Below the pieces are notes generated by a model. It saw nothing but the letters and a program-made list of their open reading frames with translations, was not told the origin of the DNA and did no database searches. From Hanleya hanleyi (lineage: Eukaryota > Mollusca > Polyplacophora > Lepidopleurida > Hanleyidae), in NCBI GenBank assembly GCA_036873755.1, contig JAVTVY010020362.1, forward strand, positions 1 to 64,000: 64,000 bases of DNA, in the 5' to 3' direction. Below, piece by piece: positions 11,181 through 24,100 of this stretch. A program made the translations under genes and the position numbers. Positions within the stretch are counted from its first letter, which is position 1, and every line of letters starts with the position of its first letter.

Positions 11181-12260
11181 TATTACACGAGGATCAAGTG
11201 ACAGATGTTGGCCTAAAATACGATCAGCTCGAACTAACGTGAACCTCGAAGTCTAGGATACTAGTCAATGACCTTGACCTTCATTCGGAAGGTCTTGTAA
11301 CGGTTAACCGTTTGTGTAGAGAACAGTTTGAATCTGCAGGGTGATATGAATGGAATGCGGCGAACGACCTTGACACGTATCTTCAGCGACGAGCAAGGCA
11401 GTGTATGGAAATGGATTCCACCGTATTTCTCGCTTACCAGAGCAAGATAGGAGTTGCCGTTTACGTGAAATATTCTCTACGGGTTCTAGATTGGGATGCC
11501 ATTCTAGTTTATGGACTATGAACTGTAATTTCGCTGTGAGAGACGATAATTCATTGCAGGCGAAACGTCTCCGTTCGTGAGAAAACTTCCTGGGGGGACT
11601 TTTCGGGTGCGGAGAGTGCACATACTATATAAACCGGAGCAGACATTCCAACCGACGTCAGACCGAAAAGCCAGCTCTGGAGAAAGCTCGCCAGGTACAG
11701 CCTGAATTGTTGATTTTGGCACACTTTGCGACCTGGTTGCATATGTAATTGTTTTGGCCTGGGAGTCTAAAAGATTGTAAATCCGGTAGCTAGTACAACC
11801 TGTGAAAAACACGCAAAACCAATGCGAATTTGCCGGCTTGCATTTTCAGTGTGGAAACGTGTTTGCGCGGTGTACTATAGTATAGGGAACACGACAGAGT
11901 GGGAAAACCGACTGGCGTGTTTATTGTAGTCTGGGGGTATTCTATAATACTGTAACATGACATGTATTATCGCGTAGCACATTCCGGTAATTAACATGAT
12001 CAGACATCAGTATAGAATAAGGATATAGGTCAATACCAGTAGATTGTATGATATCGGCACTGTTTTACTGAACAACCCGGGCACTGGGACGTGGGCAGTA
12101 TTATTTATGTGTCGGTGTCATCGGTCGTGAAGCGGTATATGACGATAAATAGGGACTCCCTCTACCCTCAGAAAACATATGCAACTGTACTATAAACACG
12201 GGGATAATAGAGCCAAACCCTCCTACCGTTATTCGACGACATATCGGGCAGCCCGCTAGT
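11181..12260. other. No gene seen
   Basis: About 1.1 kb with stops in all frames at normal spacing and only short ORFs. I see no protein family, RNA gene or clear repeat. Confidence 0.4.
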
Positions 12261-12650
12261 TCTGCGACCGGGTCGCGGACGGTTGTATAGACGCTGTACG
12301 GGGGTGAAAAAGACCACAGATTTTACAGCCAAGACAAGATACAGTACAGGCGGGCTTCGTTCTACGAGAAACGTCGATAAACCGTGGAATCGGGGAGTTC
12401 GGCGACCGGTGTAAAAGAGATCACAAAGATTACAGACTGTACAGTAAAGACAAGACACAGATTACAGACAGTAAAGAAAAGACGAGGCAAAAGACAAGAC
12501 ACAGATTACAGACAGTACAGAAAAGACAAGGCACAGCACAGACAGACTTCTTCTCCCGAGAAACGTCGATAAACCGTGAAATCTACAGACCTGCGACCGG
12601 GTCGCAAAAGGTCGCAGACGGATTGCGACCGGGTCGCAATCGACAGTTTA
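12261..12650. repeat. Dispersed palindromic GCGACCGGGTCGC motifs and short direct repeats
   Basis: The motif GCGACCGGGTCGC recurs at about 12265, 12592 and 12626. Between them ACAAGACACAGATTACAGAC is present twice (about 12451, 12494) and CGAGAAACGTCGATAAACCGT twice (about 12364, 12557). No coding sequence is evident. Confidence 0.6.
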
Positions 12651-12889
12651 CAGACAGTAATGATGCTACATCGGTCCCAGATGAAATAATAACACATTAT
12701 ATACCCAAGTAGTTGTCCTGACGGCCACGGAGGGCGAGCTGTACGTGGTTCTTACCTAAGGGGTCGTCGTGAGGTTGTGCAGCCACGGGTCGTGTCTATA
12801 GACGGGTCGCAGCAGCCGGGAGGGTTGAGACGCCGTGCTATACTTACCTGTTCGGGAAGCAGACTGGTGAGCTGACAAGTTAGGGTCAG

Positions 12890-13170
12890 GCTCCGACGAC
12901 TTGGGGGTGAAGAAGACGACGGGCTGCCACATCCGTGGAGAGGCTCCAACGACTGGGGGTATATATTGAGAGAGCGTTACAGCCGTAACGTTCCGACGAC
13001 TTGGGGTGAAGAAGACGACGACGGGCTGCCACATCCGTGGAGAGGCTCCAACGACTGGGGGCCATATATTGAGAGAGCGTTACATCCGTAACGTTCCAAC
13101 GACGGAAGAGAAGGGCCAGCAGCCAGGCCGCCCTTATACCCAGAAGAGAAGGGCCAGCAACCAGGCCGCC
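12890..13170. repeat. Tandem duplication of about 100-105 bp plus a 36-bp duplication
   Basis: Blocks beginning TCCGACGACTTGGGG and containing GGGCTGCCACATCCGTGGAG, a TATATTGAGAGAGCGTTAC segment and a CGTAACGTTCC end occur at about 12893 and 12994. Just downstream AGAAGAGAAGGGCCAGCA(G/A) with CCAGGCCGCCCTTAT is present twice (13104-13175). Confidence 0.7.
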
Positions 13171-13214
13171 CTTATCGCGTCCCCATGCCAATTTAAAGCA
13201 CTACAAATAACTGT

Positions 13215-13400
13215 AAAATTATATGCATACACCGATATTATTTATATATAATATTAAGCTTATATGCACACACTCTGATATTATTCATATATAATATTAA
13301 GCTTATATGCACACACTCTGATATTATTGGTATATAACATCAAGCTTATATGCACACGCTTCCTTATATTACGTGCATATAACATCAAGTCTATTTGCAT
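13215..13400. repeat. AT-rich tandem repeat, about 54-bp unit
   Basis: Three to four diverged copies of a unit with ATATTAAGCTTATATGCACA and a TGATATTATT segment, ending near 13390. Confidence 0.7.
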
Positions 13401-13448
13401 ACACTCTCCTAGTGTCTGTACATATATGTAAATATCATTCCCCTGCAT

Positions 13449-13532
13449 AACGTTACATCTCCTTAGACATTCTGTCTAAGCCACGCGGTATAACGTTACA
13501 TCTCCTTAGACATTCTGTCTAAGCCACGCGGT
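13449..13532. repeat. Direct repeat of about 43 bp, two copies
   Basis: TAACGTTACATCTCCTTAGA plus CATTCTGTCTAAGCCACGCGG occurs at about 13448 and 13490. Each copy carries the small inverted repeat TTAGACATTCTGTCTAA. Confidence 0.8.
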
Positions 13533-14170
13533 TCTACGCTATTATCTGTAATCGCGTATACTATTTGTGCAGAATATACCATAATAGACCTTTACATTAG
13601 CGTCAGTGATCCTTGTAGGGTTGTGATCATCTCTTCGATCCCCGGATCTTTACTAGTGAAGGGGCTAACTACGGTGACGGCCAGAATGCCAGTCGGCAAT
13701 CCCGGTTATTGATTCGTTTTCTCGTAAACACCACGACTGGTCCTGCTCGTACACGTTACAGTCTTTTAATTCATCATCGGTGTGAGTATCGACTCGGAGA
13801 ACATGTCTTTAATATATCTATGAGTTAGAGCGAGTGAATATGATTTAAGGTCGCTTTCAACACTATTTCAGTCATATCACGATGTTTGGTTCCTATTCCT
13901 TTTCACACCCGGAAAACCACACTTACCAAATACACAGTTGCCTCAAGAAATTCCAGCTACAATGGACTGTCGCCATATATTTTACATACAATCATCTGCT
14001 GCCTCATTTTAGCATTGCTGCAATTATCTGGCTGAAAGCAGACGTCATCCCGCCTAGATGACTGTAACATGACAAATGTACAGCTGCTTTAACCTATTAT
14101 CATCTGTGTCGATTCAGTTTGCCTACTGTGGTGAACCTCGTAGTCTTGGCAATGACCCTGAACTTTACTG
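13533..14170. other. No gene seen
   Basis: About 640 bp without recognisable coding sequence, RNA gene or repeat beyond what is listed. Confidence 0.4.
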
Positions 14171-14640
14171 CTCATCCGAAACGTCTCGGATTCTGATAGG
14201 AGTATAGGAGGCCATCGGCGTAAAGGAGATGGGATAACATAACCTTGTTCAGGTTAACGGAAGCACAATTACTATCAAATTTATCAAGAATGTCGTCAAT
14301 CAAAACGTTAAACAGTGCAGGTGGCAAGCTAACCCTGTTTAACACCCGTACAAGAGGGGAATTGTGAAGAAGTTACCGCACGTCATTAATTTTGATCAAG
14401 AATCACAAGTCACTAAAAAGTGAAGCTAGAAGTTGAAGAACTTGTCCCTTGATGCCTTTTGTTTTCGACCAGGGATCATAAAATAAATTGTACTGTCCCT
14501 GCTTCGGCTTATAAATTAAAATTTGTCTATCAACAGTGTCGAACGCTTTGCGTAAGTCGAGAAAGCAGAAATATATGGGCGATTTGCGATGTTTCTTGGC
14601 CCGCTTCAGAATGAAACAAGGCTGTTTGTTGAGTTTTGTT
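14171..14640 (-). pseudogene. LINE reverse transcriptase fragment (minus strand)
   Basis: The reverse complement of about 14215-14345 reads LPPALFNVLIDDILDKFD and, further on, LSHLLYADGL, the palm region of a LINE reverse transcriptase with the YADD box altered to YADG. The piece nearer 14640 carries FCFLDLRKAFDTVD. It resembles the LINE at 39421-41560 (LSPTLFNIFIDDIGKFF, HLLFADDLVIF). The part from 14353 on is duplicated in the second 1.8-kb copy. Confidence 0.7.
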
Positions 14641-16157
14641 TCACTCAGTCAAAGACTGTCAAAAAACGTCGTATCACCCGCTGAATTTACCTCTTGAGAT
14701 GTCCCCTTGCATACACCACCGCTAAATACAAGTACATCTTTTTTTGGCTTGTCAGAACGTGTGTCATTCATGCATTATCTGTACATGTTTTTTACAACAT
14801 GTGGCTACAACAATCTGTCTTAGATATGGGTAATTTTCACAGAACATTTGCTAGGCGAATAGTTGATGAGCAGATACAGGACTGAAATAACTTGATGTTC
14901 AGTCCATCTAATCATAAATTGGATACTTATATGCTACACTCAAAAAGGAGTATCGTTCAGAAAAGAACCCGACATATAATCTGCCTTATCCGGAACGGGT
15001 GCTTATTACAAAACTTTGAATAAGCAACCACACATTAGAAATCAAATCTGCTAGATACCAAAATCAACTATTCCAAGAGAATTGCGTATACTTGCCACTA
15101 CTCTGTGGGCTCTGTTGGGGATGAAATCCATTTTGTAATGTCTGCTCCAACAATGCAGATCTCAGACATTAACTATTCCGGGATTTATCCATCGATGTTC
15201 CAAACTCTATGTAGGTGGGGGAAGTTACTCTATGTATCATATTCAAAAGGTATCCACTAAACTTCTACTGTGTAACACATTTACATGCAAGACCACAAAA
15301 CTCTTTGATAAATTTATCTGTGAGAGTTTTAACAGGTTAAAGGAGAACCCAAGGGGTCGCTTGCATTTCGGCACTTTCGTTACAATTGTATTGCACGAGG
15401 ATCAAGTGACAGATGTAATAGCACTGGCTGTGAGTATCTTGTTACTCATGTTTTCACTTTGTATTACTATTTTCTTGTAGTACACGGAACAATTGTGTGC
15501 TTGATATGGTTTCTCGGCAATAACAAATGTGAATTGTGTTACTGCCAATAAAGAAATTATTTTCATTCATATCCGCATCAACAACACTGCCATGGCAAAT
15601 GATGCATTTATGCCCGACAAAGAAAGTTGGATTGTTGCAAATAGCATTCTTCAGTCTCTACTGCCTAGAAGTCAAGTGTTAAGCGAAAGTTATGGATCAC
15701 GGCAAAAGTCAGAGCTATCAAATTGAAGTATCTCCAATTATATTTTTTTACATTAAAGGAAGATCAACTCAGAAACTTAAAGAATACCAGTGATGCCATT
15801 TTCAGTCAGGATTCTTAAACTTATTATTTCCACAAAATATATCTCAATCAAGTTAGCTATTTAAAAACGTTTTACATGGAGGTACAAGTCATATACTAGT
15901 CATAATAGTGAATACTCATTTAATAATTCCATACCAATAGCCTGTTATGCATTATTCTATTTATTGTATGTACAATAAAATTGAATTGAATTGAATTGTC
16001 ATGTGTGGTAATGTACCTGTGTCTGTCCATTCACATGCCCCATTTACCTGATAAAACAGACATAGAATTGCCAAACTTGGAGCTTTTAATACTGCTGGGG
16101 ATGGGGAGATTCACATGTTAGATCTTCCTCATGTTTCATCACTGTTGTTTTCATTTC
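14353..16157. repeat. 1.8-kb tandem duplication, copy A (uninterrupted)
   Basis: Begins at GGGGAATTGTGAAGAAG and ends where the same bases recur at 16158. It is nearly identical to copy B over the stretch 14694-16157 against 19022-20526, with a constant offset of about 4322. Inside are a small LTR-start remnant (about 15338-15380) and an AATAAAATTGAATTGAATTG run (15973-16000) like the tail of the LINE at 39421. The short ORFs here (for example 15232-15480) resemble no protein I know. Confidence 0.85.
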
Positions 16158-16314
16158 AGGGGAATTGTGAAGAAGTGAAGCAAAAGTCAGAGCTATCAAA
16201 TTGAAGTATCTCCAATTATATTTTTTTACATTAAAGGAAGATCAACTCAGAAACTTAAAGAATACCAGAAGTTACCGCACGTCATTAATTTTGATCAAGA
16301 ATCACAAGTCACTA

Positions 16315-18279
16315 ACAAGAGCCCAAAGGGCTTCAATATACGCCCGTATATCTGGAATTACATTGGTCCAAATTCCAAGGTTGTTTTAGCCTTGATTCCA
16401 ATTGGTAGCTAGCAATCCAGAGAAAGGTCTACAACTTTGTGCTTCAGAGAATGTAACATATATCACATCTTATATTGAATGATAAACTAAAATGGGCTTA
16501 ACTCTTGCTAACTAGTGGACCTTGAAGCAAGAGCCAAGAGCTCACATTATCCCACACTGAAATCGACAATAGTCAAACACAAGAAAATAGTAGTTTTCCT
16601 GCAAATGGATTCCTTTCAGCCGAAAGAATTTTTCATGAAGGAAGAAGAAAGTGATGAAGTAAAACTTTGTTCGTGAGTTAATAAACAAGTATGAAGTTCA
16701 TGAAGGACCCCTCTCCCCATTGAATTAGTAAATGTTACAACAGTTTAACTAAATGTAGCTGTTTCAAACATGGGAGACAACTCCACAGGACAGATGCCAT
16801 ATACATGTAGGGGAGAGAACTCTGAATATTCCAACTTAACACATATAGTCAGCTAAACTTGATTCAGTTTTGCGGGACTGTGACCTTGACCTTTGACAAA
16901 TTGATCTCAAAATGTATGGCTCCTCTTTGCCATGCGAGTAACGTATACTCAAAGTTTGATACCAATCATACCTTGAAACTAGAGATATCACATGGACAAC
17001 AAGTGTTAATGGATGAATGGACAGAACGCAACATCGCATTACACGACCTCGTCTTCAACAGGCATATGAAAATGTGACTTTTAATGATTTCTTGATTTTG
17101 GGGTCAGTGACCTTGACCGTTGACCCACATTTTGGTACGTAACACATCATGTCCCTCTAATGTATGTAGTGGTAGAAAAAAAGTTATTTTTGATGATTTC
17201 CTGATTTTGGGGTCACAGTGACCTTGACCTTTGACCTGACCTAAATTTTGATACACGACACATCGTCTTCCCTCAATGTATCAATGGACTAAAAAAAATC
17301 ATGATTTTTAACAATTTCATGATTTTGGGGTCACAGTGACCTTGACATTCGGCCTTGACCTACATTTTGGTACGTGACACATGTCCCCCTAATGTATCTA
17401 CTGACACAAAAAACAATTAATTTTTAAAGATTTCTTGATTCTGGGGTCACAGTGACCTTGACTATTGACCTTGACCTAAATTTTGGTACATGACAAACCA
17501 TCTCCCCGTATTGTCTCAATGGACACAAAAAAAATCATGATTTTTAACAATTTCACGATTTTGGGGTCACAGTGACCTTGACCTACATTTTGGTATGTGA
17601 CACATCGTGTCCCCCTAATTTATCTACTGACACAAAAAAAAGTTATTTTTAAAAATTTCCTGATTTTGGGGTCAATGACCTTTGACCTTCGCCCTTGACC
17701 TATTTTTTTTGGTATGCGACACTTCATTTCCCCCTATTGAATCCACTCACAAAAAATTAGAAATTATTAATGATTTCCTGATTTTTCAGTCAAACTGACC
17801 TTTGACCTCTGACCTCGATCTACATTTGGTGCATGCAACACATCGTTCCCCCCTAGAGCATCCACTCACCAAAAATTAGAACTGTAGATAGAAAACTGTC
17901 CTATTTAGATCAATGATTTCCTGATTTTAGGCAACAGTGACCTTTGACCTCTGACCTCGACCTCAACTTTTGGTACGCGACACATCGTCTCCACCTAGCG
18001 TATCCATTCACAAAAATTGCAACTGTGGATAGAAAACATTCACAGATATAGACCGGACACGAACACTTCAGTGATTTCCTGTTTGTTATGCCAGTGACCT
18101 TTGACCTCTGACCTCGACCTTCATTTTGGTACGCGACACATCGTCTTCCCGTAGGGTATCCACTCACCAAAAATTGGAACTGTAGATAGGAAACTGTCCC
18201 AGATATAGACCGGACACGAGAACCCGACAGACGGACGGAAACCGCCATCACATAATACGTCCGCCTTTTGGCGGGCGTA
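16315..18279 (-). mobile_element. 1965-bp element with AGGTCA-rich internal repeats and TA target duplication
   Basis: The boundaries come from the empty site at 14413-14418 in copy A. CACTA before the element (16310-16314) and TAAAAAGTG after it (18280 on) are contiguous there as CACTAAAAAGTG, leaving a TA duplicated. The left end is ACAAGAGCCCAAAGGGCTTC, itself a small hairpin, and the right end is a hairpin with GGCGG/CCGCC arms. The interior (17090-18240) is about ten diverged units of 100-130 bp, each with TGACCTTGACC/TGACCTTTGACC blocks. A long inverted copy starts at 62605. No transposase is visible, so it is non-autonomous and unclassified. Confidence 0.8.
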
Positions 18280-18281
18280 TA

Positions 18282-18463
18282 AAAAGTGAAGCTAGAAGTT
18301 GAAGAACTTGTCCCTTGATGCCTTTTGTTTTCGACCAGGGACCATAAAATGAATTGTACTGTCCCTGCTTCGGCTTATAAATTAAAATTTGTCTATCAAC
18401 AGTGTCGAACGCTTTGCGTAAGTCGACAAAGCAGAAATATATGGGCGATTTGCGATGTTTCAA
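18282..18463 (-). pseudogene. LINE reverse transcriptase fragment in copy B
   Basis: The reverse complement encodes KSPIYFCFVDLRKAFDTVD, the motif A region of a LINE reverse transcriptase. It is the duplicate of the fragment at about 14425-14600 in copy A, with a few substitutions and a short deletion near 18462. Confidence 0.75.
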
Positions 18464-18511
18464 AGACTGTCAAAAAACGTCGTATCACGCGCTGAATTTA
18501 CCTCTTGAGAT

Positions 18512-19016
18512 CACAGTTGCCTGGCCTGTTGGATATTGGATGGTCGATGTCTACGTATAATTATTTTCAATAAATTATGGAAATTAATAAATATATATAT
18601 ATTTTTTTTAAATCGATTTTATTTTATTTTTTATTATTTTTATTTTTTCTAAGTGTATTTCTCTTTCATCTTTGGCTCAATTAAAGTCATTCCCTATAAT
18701 GTCAAGCCGAGTTACTACAGTTTTTAATTATCTACCATACCCTGCCCTCTATGACATAGAATAAAGAGCTCTTTTATTCTATGTCATAGAGGGCAGGGTA
18801 TGGTAGATAATTAAAAAATGTAGTAACTCGGCTTGACATTATAGGGAATGATTTTAATTGAGCCAAAGATGAAAGAGAAATACACTAAGAAAAAATATAT
18901 AAAAAAAAAATCGATTTACATTTTTTTTTTTTTTAATTTATTAATTTTCATAATTTATTGGAAATAATTATACGTAGACATCGACCATCCAATATCCTAC
19001 AGGCCAGGCAACTGTG
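18512..19016. mobile_element. 505-bp palindromic MITE with 8-bp target duplication
   Basis: Almost the whole element is one inverted repeat. The left end CACAGTTGCCTGGCC mirrors the right end GGCCAGGCAACTGTG, and arms of about 250 bp meet near 18765-18775 (CTCTTTTATTCTATGTCATA). It is flanked by CTTGAGAT (18504-18511) and TTTGAGAT (19017-19024), an 8-bp duplication with one mismatch. Copy A has the empty site CTTGAGATGTCC at about 14691. The 8-bp duplication and CA...TG ends suggest a hAT-derived MITE. Confidence 0.85.
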
Positions 19017-20526
19017 TTTGAGATGTCCCCTTGCATACACCACCGCTAAATATAAGTACATCTTTTTTTGGCTTGTCAGAACGTGTGTCATTCATGCATT
19101 ATCTGTACATGTTTTTTACAACATGTGGCTACAACAATCTGTCTTAGAATGGGTAATTTTCACAGAACATTTGCTAGGCGAATAGTTGATGAGCAGATAC
19201 AGGACTGAATAACTTGATGTTCAGTCCATCTAATCATAAATTGGATACTTATATGCTACACTCAAAAAGGAGTATCGTTCAGAAAAGAACCCGACATATA
19301 ATCTGCCTTATCCGGAACGGGTGCTTATTACAAAACTTTGAATAAGCAACCACACATTAGAAATCAAATCTGCTAGATACCAAAATCAACTATTCCAAGA
19401 GAATTGCGTATACTTGCCACTACTCTGTGGGCTCTGTTGGGGATGAAATCCATTTTGTAATGTCTGCTCCAACAATGCAGATCTCAGACATTAACTATTC
19501 CGGGATTTATCCATCGATGTTCCAAACTCTATGTAGGTGGGGGAAGTTACTCTATGTATCATATTCAAAAGGTATCCACTAAACTTCTACTGTGTAACAC
19601 ATTTACATGCAAGACCACAAAACTCTTTGATAAATTTATCTGTGAGAGTTTTAACAGGTTAAAGGAGAACCCAAGGGGTCGCTTGCATTTCGGCACTTTC
19701 GTTACAATTGTATTGCACGAGGATCAAGTGACAGATGTAATAGTACTGGCTGTGAGTATCTTGTTACTCATGTTTTCACTTTGTATTACTATTTTCTTGT
19801 AGTACACGGAAAAATTGTGTGCTTGATATGGTTTCTCGGCAATAACAAATGTGAATTGTGTTACTGCCAATAAAGAAATTATTTTCATTCATATCCGCAT
19901 CAACAACACTGCCATGGCAAATGATGCATTTATGCCCGACAAAGAAAGTTGGATTGTTGCAAATAGCATTCTTCAGTCTCTACTGCCTAGAAGTCAAGTG
20001 TTAAGCGAAAGTTATGGATCACGGCAAAAGTCAGAGCTATCAAATTGAAGTATCTCCAATTATATTTTTTTACATTAAAGGAAGATCAACTCAGAAACTT
20101 AAAGAATACCAGTGATGCCATTTTCAGTCAGGATTCTTAAACTTATTATTTCCACAAAATATATCTCAATCAAGTTAGCTATTTAAAAACGTTTTACATG
20201 GGGGTACAAGTCATATACTAGTCATAATAGTGAATACTCATTTAATAATTCCATACCAATAGCCTGTTATGCATTATTCTATTTATTGTGTGTTTTGATT
20301 TCAAAGTGTGTACCCTGCTCCATTGTGAGCGTATATGTACAATAAAATTGAATTGAATTGAATTGTCATGTGTGGTAATGTACCTGTGTCTGTCCATTCA
20401 CATGCCCCATTTACCTGATAAAACAGACATAGAATTGCCAAACTTGGGAGCTTTTAATACTGCTGGGGATGGGGAGATTCACATGTTAGATCTTCCTCAT
20501 GTTTCATCACTGTTGTTTTCATTTCT

Positions 20527-20741
20527 GATTCTGGTAAGATTAGCTGAAACCTGAAAATACAAACACGCTGTCCAATTTCCAAAACACACAATTTTGCCCG
20601 ATCTGTGCTGGGTTGATATTCCCAGGTTTCACTGTACCGGTAATACATTGATGGAAATTTGTTCAAGGAAAGGGATGATGACCTTTGTAACACTGATATT
20701 CATGAGATATCATACAACATTTAATAATTGAAATCTGTAAA
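20527..20741 (-). other. DOHH 3' flank
   Basis: Sequence downstream of the DOHH stop codon. On the minus strand ATTAAA (20720-20725), a common poly(A) signal variant, lies 17-22 nt past the stop. A 3'UTR that short would be unusual, so a more distal signal is equally possible. Confidence 0.3.
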
Positions 20742-21070
20742 CTAACTGTTTTCATTATTTTCTGATGAAAGTTTCAATAGACTATCTGCATACTGGAAGT
20801 CTTCACTGTTTTCATATTCACTAATGTCAAGGGCCACCACACAACTTTCCCGGACAACCCGTTCTTTGTCGTGCAGATATGTCTGTAGTACAGCTGTACT
20901 CTCCTGTGTAGCTATGGACCCCAAAGCTTCAGCACACTCATGTCTAACCATTGGGCTCTCCGACACATCCTGTAAATTCTTAGACAACTGATGAACACAG
21001 GCATCACTCTGCATCTGTCCTAACACATAGGCAATCTCATGCCTGAATAGAGCACTGGTACAATGCAACC
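20742..21070 (-). CDS. DOHH: Deoxyhypusine hydroxylase, exon 4 (last coding exon)
   Basis: C-terminal HEAT-like half of DOHH. It contains the third and fourth iron-coordinating His-Glu pairs, [13 protein letters not shown] and [11 protein letters not shown], and ends [25 protein letters not shown] before a TAA. The acceptor is TTTCAG on the minus strand (21071-21076), and the exon begins with two bases that complete a glycine codon started by the G at the end of exon 3 (phase 1 junction). The sequence matches the family through [16 protein letters not shown]. The intron upstream is almost 13.6 kb. Confidence 0.95.
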
Positions 21071-21165
21071 CTGAAATATCAATAGATGTGGTAAATCATT
21101 TGTTAAAATACCATCAACCCCAATAATTAAAATTAAATTTGTCATATTAATGAAGTTAAGACCTG

Positions 21166-24100
21166 GTGCCAACACTGCCTTCTCCCCACCAATGTTATAT
21201 TTCATACCTTCAGCTAGTGCCAACATTGCCTTCTCCCCACCAATGTAATATTTATTACCTTCAGCTAGTGTCGACGCCACCTTCTCCCCACCAAGGTTAT
21301 ATTTCATACCTTCAGCTGGGGTCAACACTGCCTTCTCCCCACCAATGTTATATTTCATACCTTCAGCTGGTGTCAACACTGCCTTCTCCCCAACAATGTA
21401 ATATTTATTACCTTCAGCTAGTGCCAACAATGCCTTCTCCCCACCAATGTAATATTTAACACCTTCAGCTGGTGTCGACACCGCCTTCTCCCCACCAAGG
21501 TTATATTTCATACCATCAGCTAGTGCCAACACGGCCTTCTCCCCAACAATGTAATATTTATAACCTTCAGCTACATGTAGTGCCAACAATGCCTTCTCCC
21601 CACCAATGTAATATTTAATACCTTCAGCTGGTGTCGACACCGCCTTCTCCCCACCAAGGTTATATTTCATACCTTCAGCTGGTGCCAACAATGCCTTCTC
21701 CCCAACAATGTAATATTTATTACCTTCAGCTAGTGCCAACAATGCCTTCTCCCCACCAATGTAATATTTAACACCTTCAGCTGGTGTCGACACCGCCTTC
21801 TCCCCACCAAGGTTATATTTCATACCTTCAGCTAGTGCCAACACGGACTTCTCCCCAACAATGTACTATTTATAACCTTCAGCTATTGCCAACAATGCCT
21901 TCTTCCCACCAATGTAATATTTAATACCTTCAGCTGGTGTCGGCACCGCCTTCTCCCCACCATGGTTATATTTCATACCTTCAGCTGGTGCCAACACTGC
22001 CTTCTCCCCACCAATGTAATATTTAATACCTTCAGCTGGTGTCGACTCCGCCTTCTCCCCACCAATGTTATATTTCATACCTTCAGCTGGTGCCAACAAT
22101 GCCTTCTCCCCACCAATGTAATACTTCATACCTTCAGCTTGTGCCAACACTACCTTTCCCCACCAATGTAATATTTAATATCTTCAGCTAGCACCAACAC
22201 TGCATTCTTCACACCAATATTATTTCATACCTTCAGCTGGTGTCGACACTGCCTTTTCCCCACCAATGTTATATTTCATACCTTCAGCTATAGTGCCAAC
22301 ACTGCCTTTTCCCCACCAATGTAATATTTCATACCTTCAGCTAGTGCCAACACCGCCTTCTCCCCACCAATGTAATATTTCATACCTTCAGCTGGTGCCA
22401 ACAATGCCTTCTCCCCACCAATGTAATATTTATTACCTTCAGCTAGTGCCAACAATGCCTTCTCCCCACCAATGTTATATTTCATACCTTCAGCTAGTGC
22501 CAACACTGCCTTCTCCACACCAATGTTATATTTCATACCTTCAGCTTGTGCCAACAATGCCTTCTCCCCACCAATGTAATATTTCATACCTTCAGCTAGT
22601 GCCAACACTGCCTTCTCCCACCAATGCAATATTTCATACCTTCAGCTAGTGCCAACACTGCCTTTTCCCCACCAGTGTTATATTTCATACCTTCAGCTAT
22701 AGTGCCAACAACGCCTTCTCCCCACCAATGTAATATTTCATACCTTCAGCTAGCGCCAACACTGCCTTTTCCCCACCAATGTTATATTTCACACCTTCAG
22801 CTGGTGCCAACAATGCCTTCTCCCCACCAATGTTATATTTCATACCATCAGCTGGTGCCAACAATGCCTTCTCCCCATCAATGTTATATTTCATACCTTC
22901 AGCTTGTGCCAACAATGCCTTTTCCCACCAATGTAATATTTCATACCTTCAGCTAGTGTCAACACTGCCTTCCAATGTTATATTTCATACCTTCAGCTAG
23001 TTATACTTCATAACTAGTAACCATCAATGTTATATTTCATACCTTCAGCTTGTGCCAACAATGCCTTTTCCCACCAATGTAATATTTCATACCTTCAGCT
23101 AGTGTCAACACTGCCTTCCAATGTTATACTTCATACCTTCAGCTTGTGCCAACACTATCTTTTCCCCACCAATGTTATATTTCATACCTTCAACACTGCC
23201 TTCTCCCCACTCATGTTATATTTCATACCTTCAGCTGGTGTCATACTGCCTTCTCTCCACCAATGTTATATATTTCAACACTTCAGCTAATGTCAACACT
23301 GCCTTCTCACCACCCATGTTTTATTTCATACCTTCAGCTAGTGTCGACACTGCCTTCTCCCCACCAATGTTATATTTCATATCTTCAGCTGGTGCCAACA
23401 ATGCCTCATCCCGAACAATGTAATATTTAACACCTTCAGCTGGTGTCGACACCGCCTTCTCCCCACCAAGGTTATATTTCATACCATCAGCTAGTGCCAA
23501 CACTGCCTTCTCCCCAACAATGTAATATTTATAACCTTCAGCTACATGTAGTGCCAACAATGCCTTCTCCCCACCAATGTAATATTTAATACCTTCAGCT
23601 GGTGTCGATACCGCCTTCTCCCCACCAAGGTTATATTTCATACCTTCAGCTGGTGCCAACACGGACTTCTCCCCAACAATGTACTATTTATAACCTTCAG
23701 CTAGTGCCAACAATGCCTTCTCCCCACCAATGTAATATTTAATACCTTCAGCTGGTGTCGACACCGCCTTCTCTCCACCAAGGTTATATGTCATACCTTC
23801 AGCTGGTGCCAACACTGCCTTCTCCCCACCAATGTACTATTTAATACCTTCAGCTGGTGTCGACCCCGCCTTCTCCCCGCCAATGTTATATTTCATACCT
23901 TCAGCTGGTGCCAACAATGCCTTCTCCCCACCAATGTAATACTTCATACCTTCAGCTTGTGCCAACACTACCTTTTCCCCACCAATGTAATATTTAATAC
24001 CTTCAGCTAGCACCAACACTGCATTCTTCACACCAATGTTATTTCATACCTTCAGCTGGTGTTGACACTGCCTTTTCCCCCACCAATGTTATATTTCATA

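Larger units (their letters stand above)
16158..20526. repeat. 1.8-kb tandem duplication, copy B (interrupted by two insertions)
   Basis: Same sequence as copy A, split into about 16158-16314, 18282-18511 and 19025-20526. Near the start it also holds a roughly 95-bp extra copy (16174-16267) of the segment at 15700-15791. About 46 bp at 20286-20335 are not in copy A, so either copy A lost them or copy B gained them. Confidence 0.85.

Noticed and set aside
15232..15726. Two small ORFs duplicated at 19554 and 20048 as conserved genes
   Set aside because: They are preserved because the whole 1.8-kb block is a recent duplication. They resemble no protein and include an LTR remnant.
16836..18251. 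ORFs in the AGGTCA-rich element as genes
   Set aside because: They cross diverged repeat units and differ between the two copies of the element.
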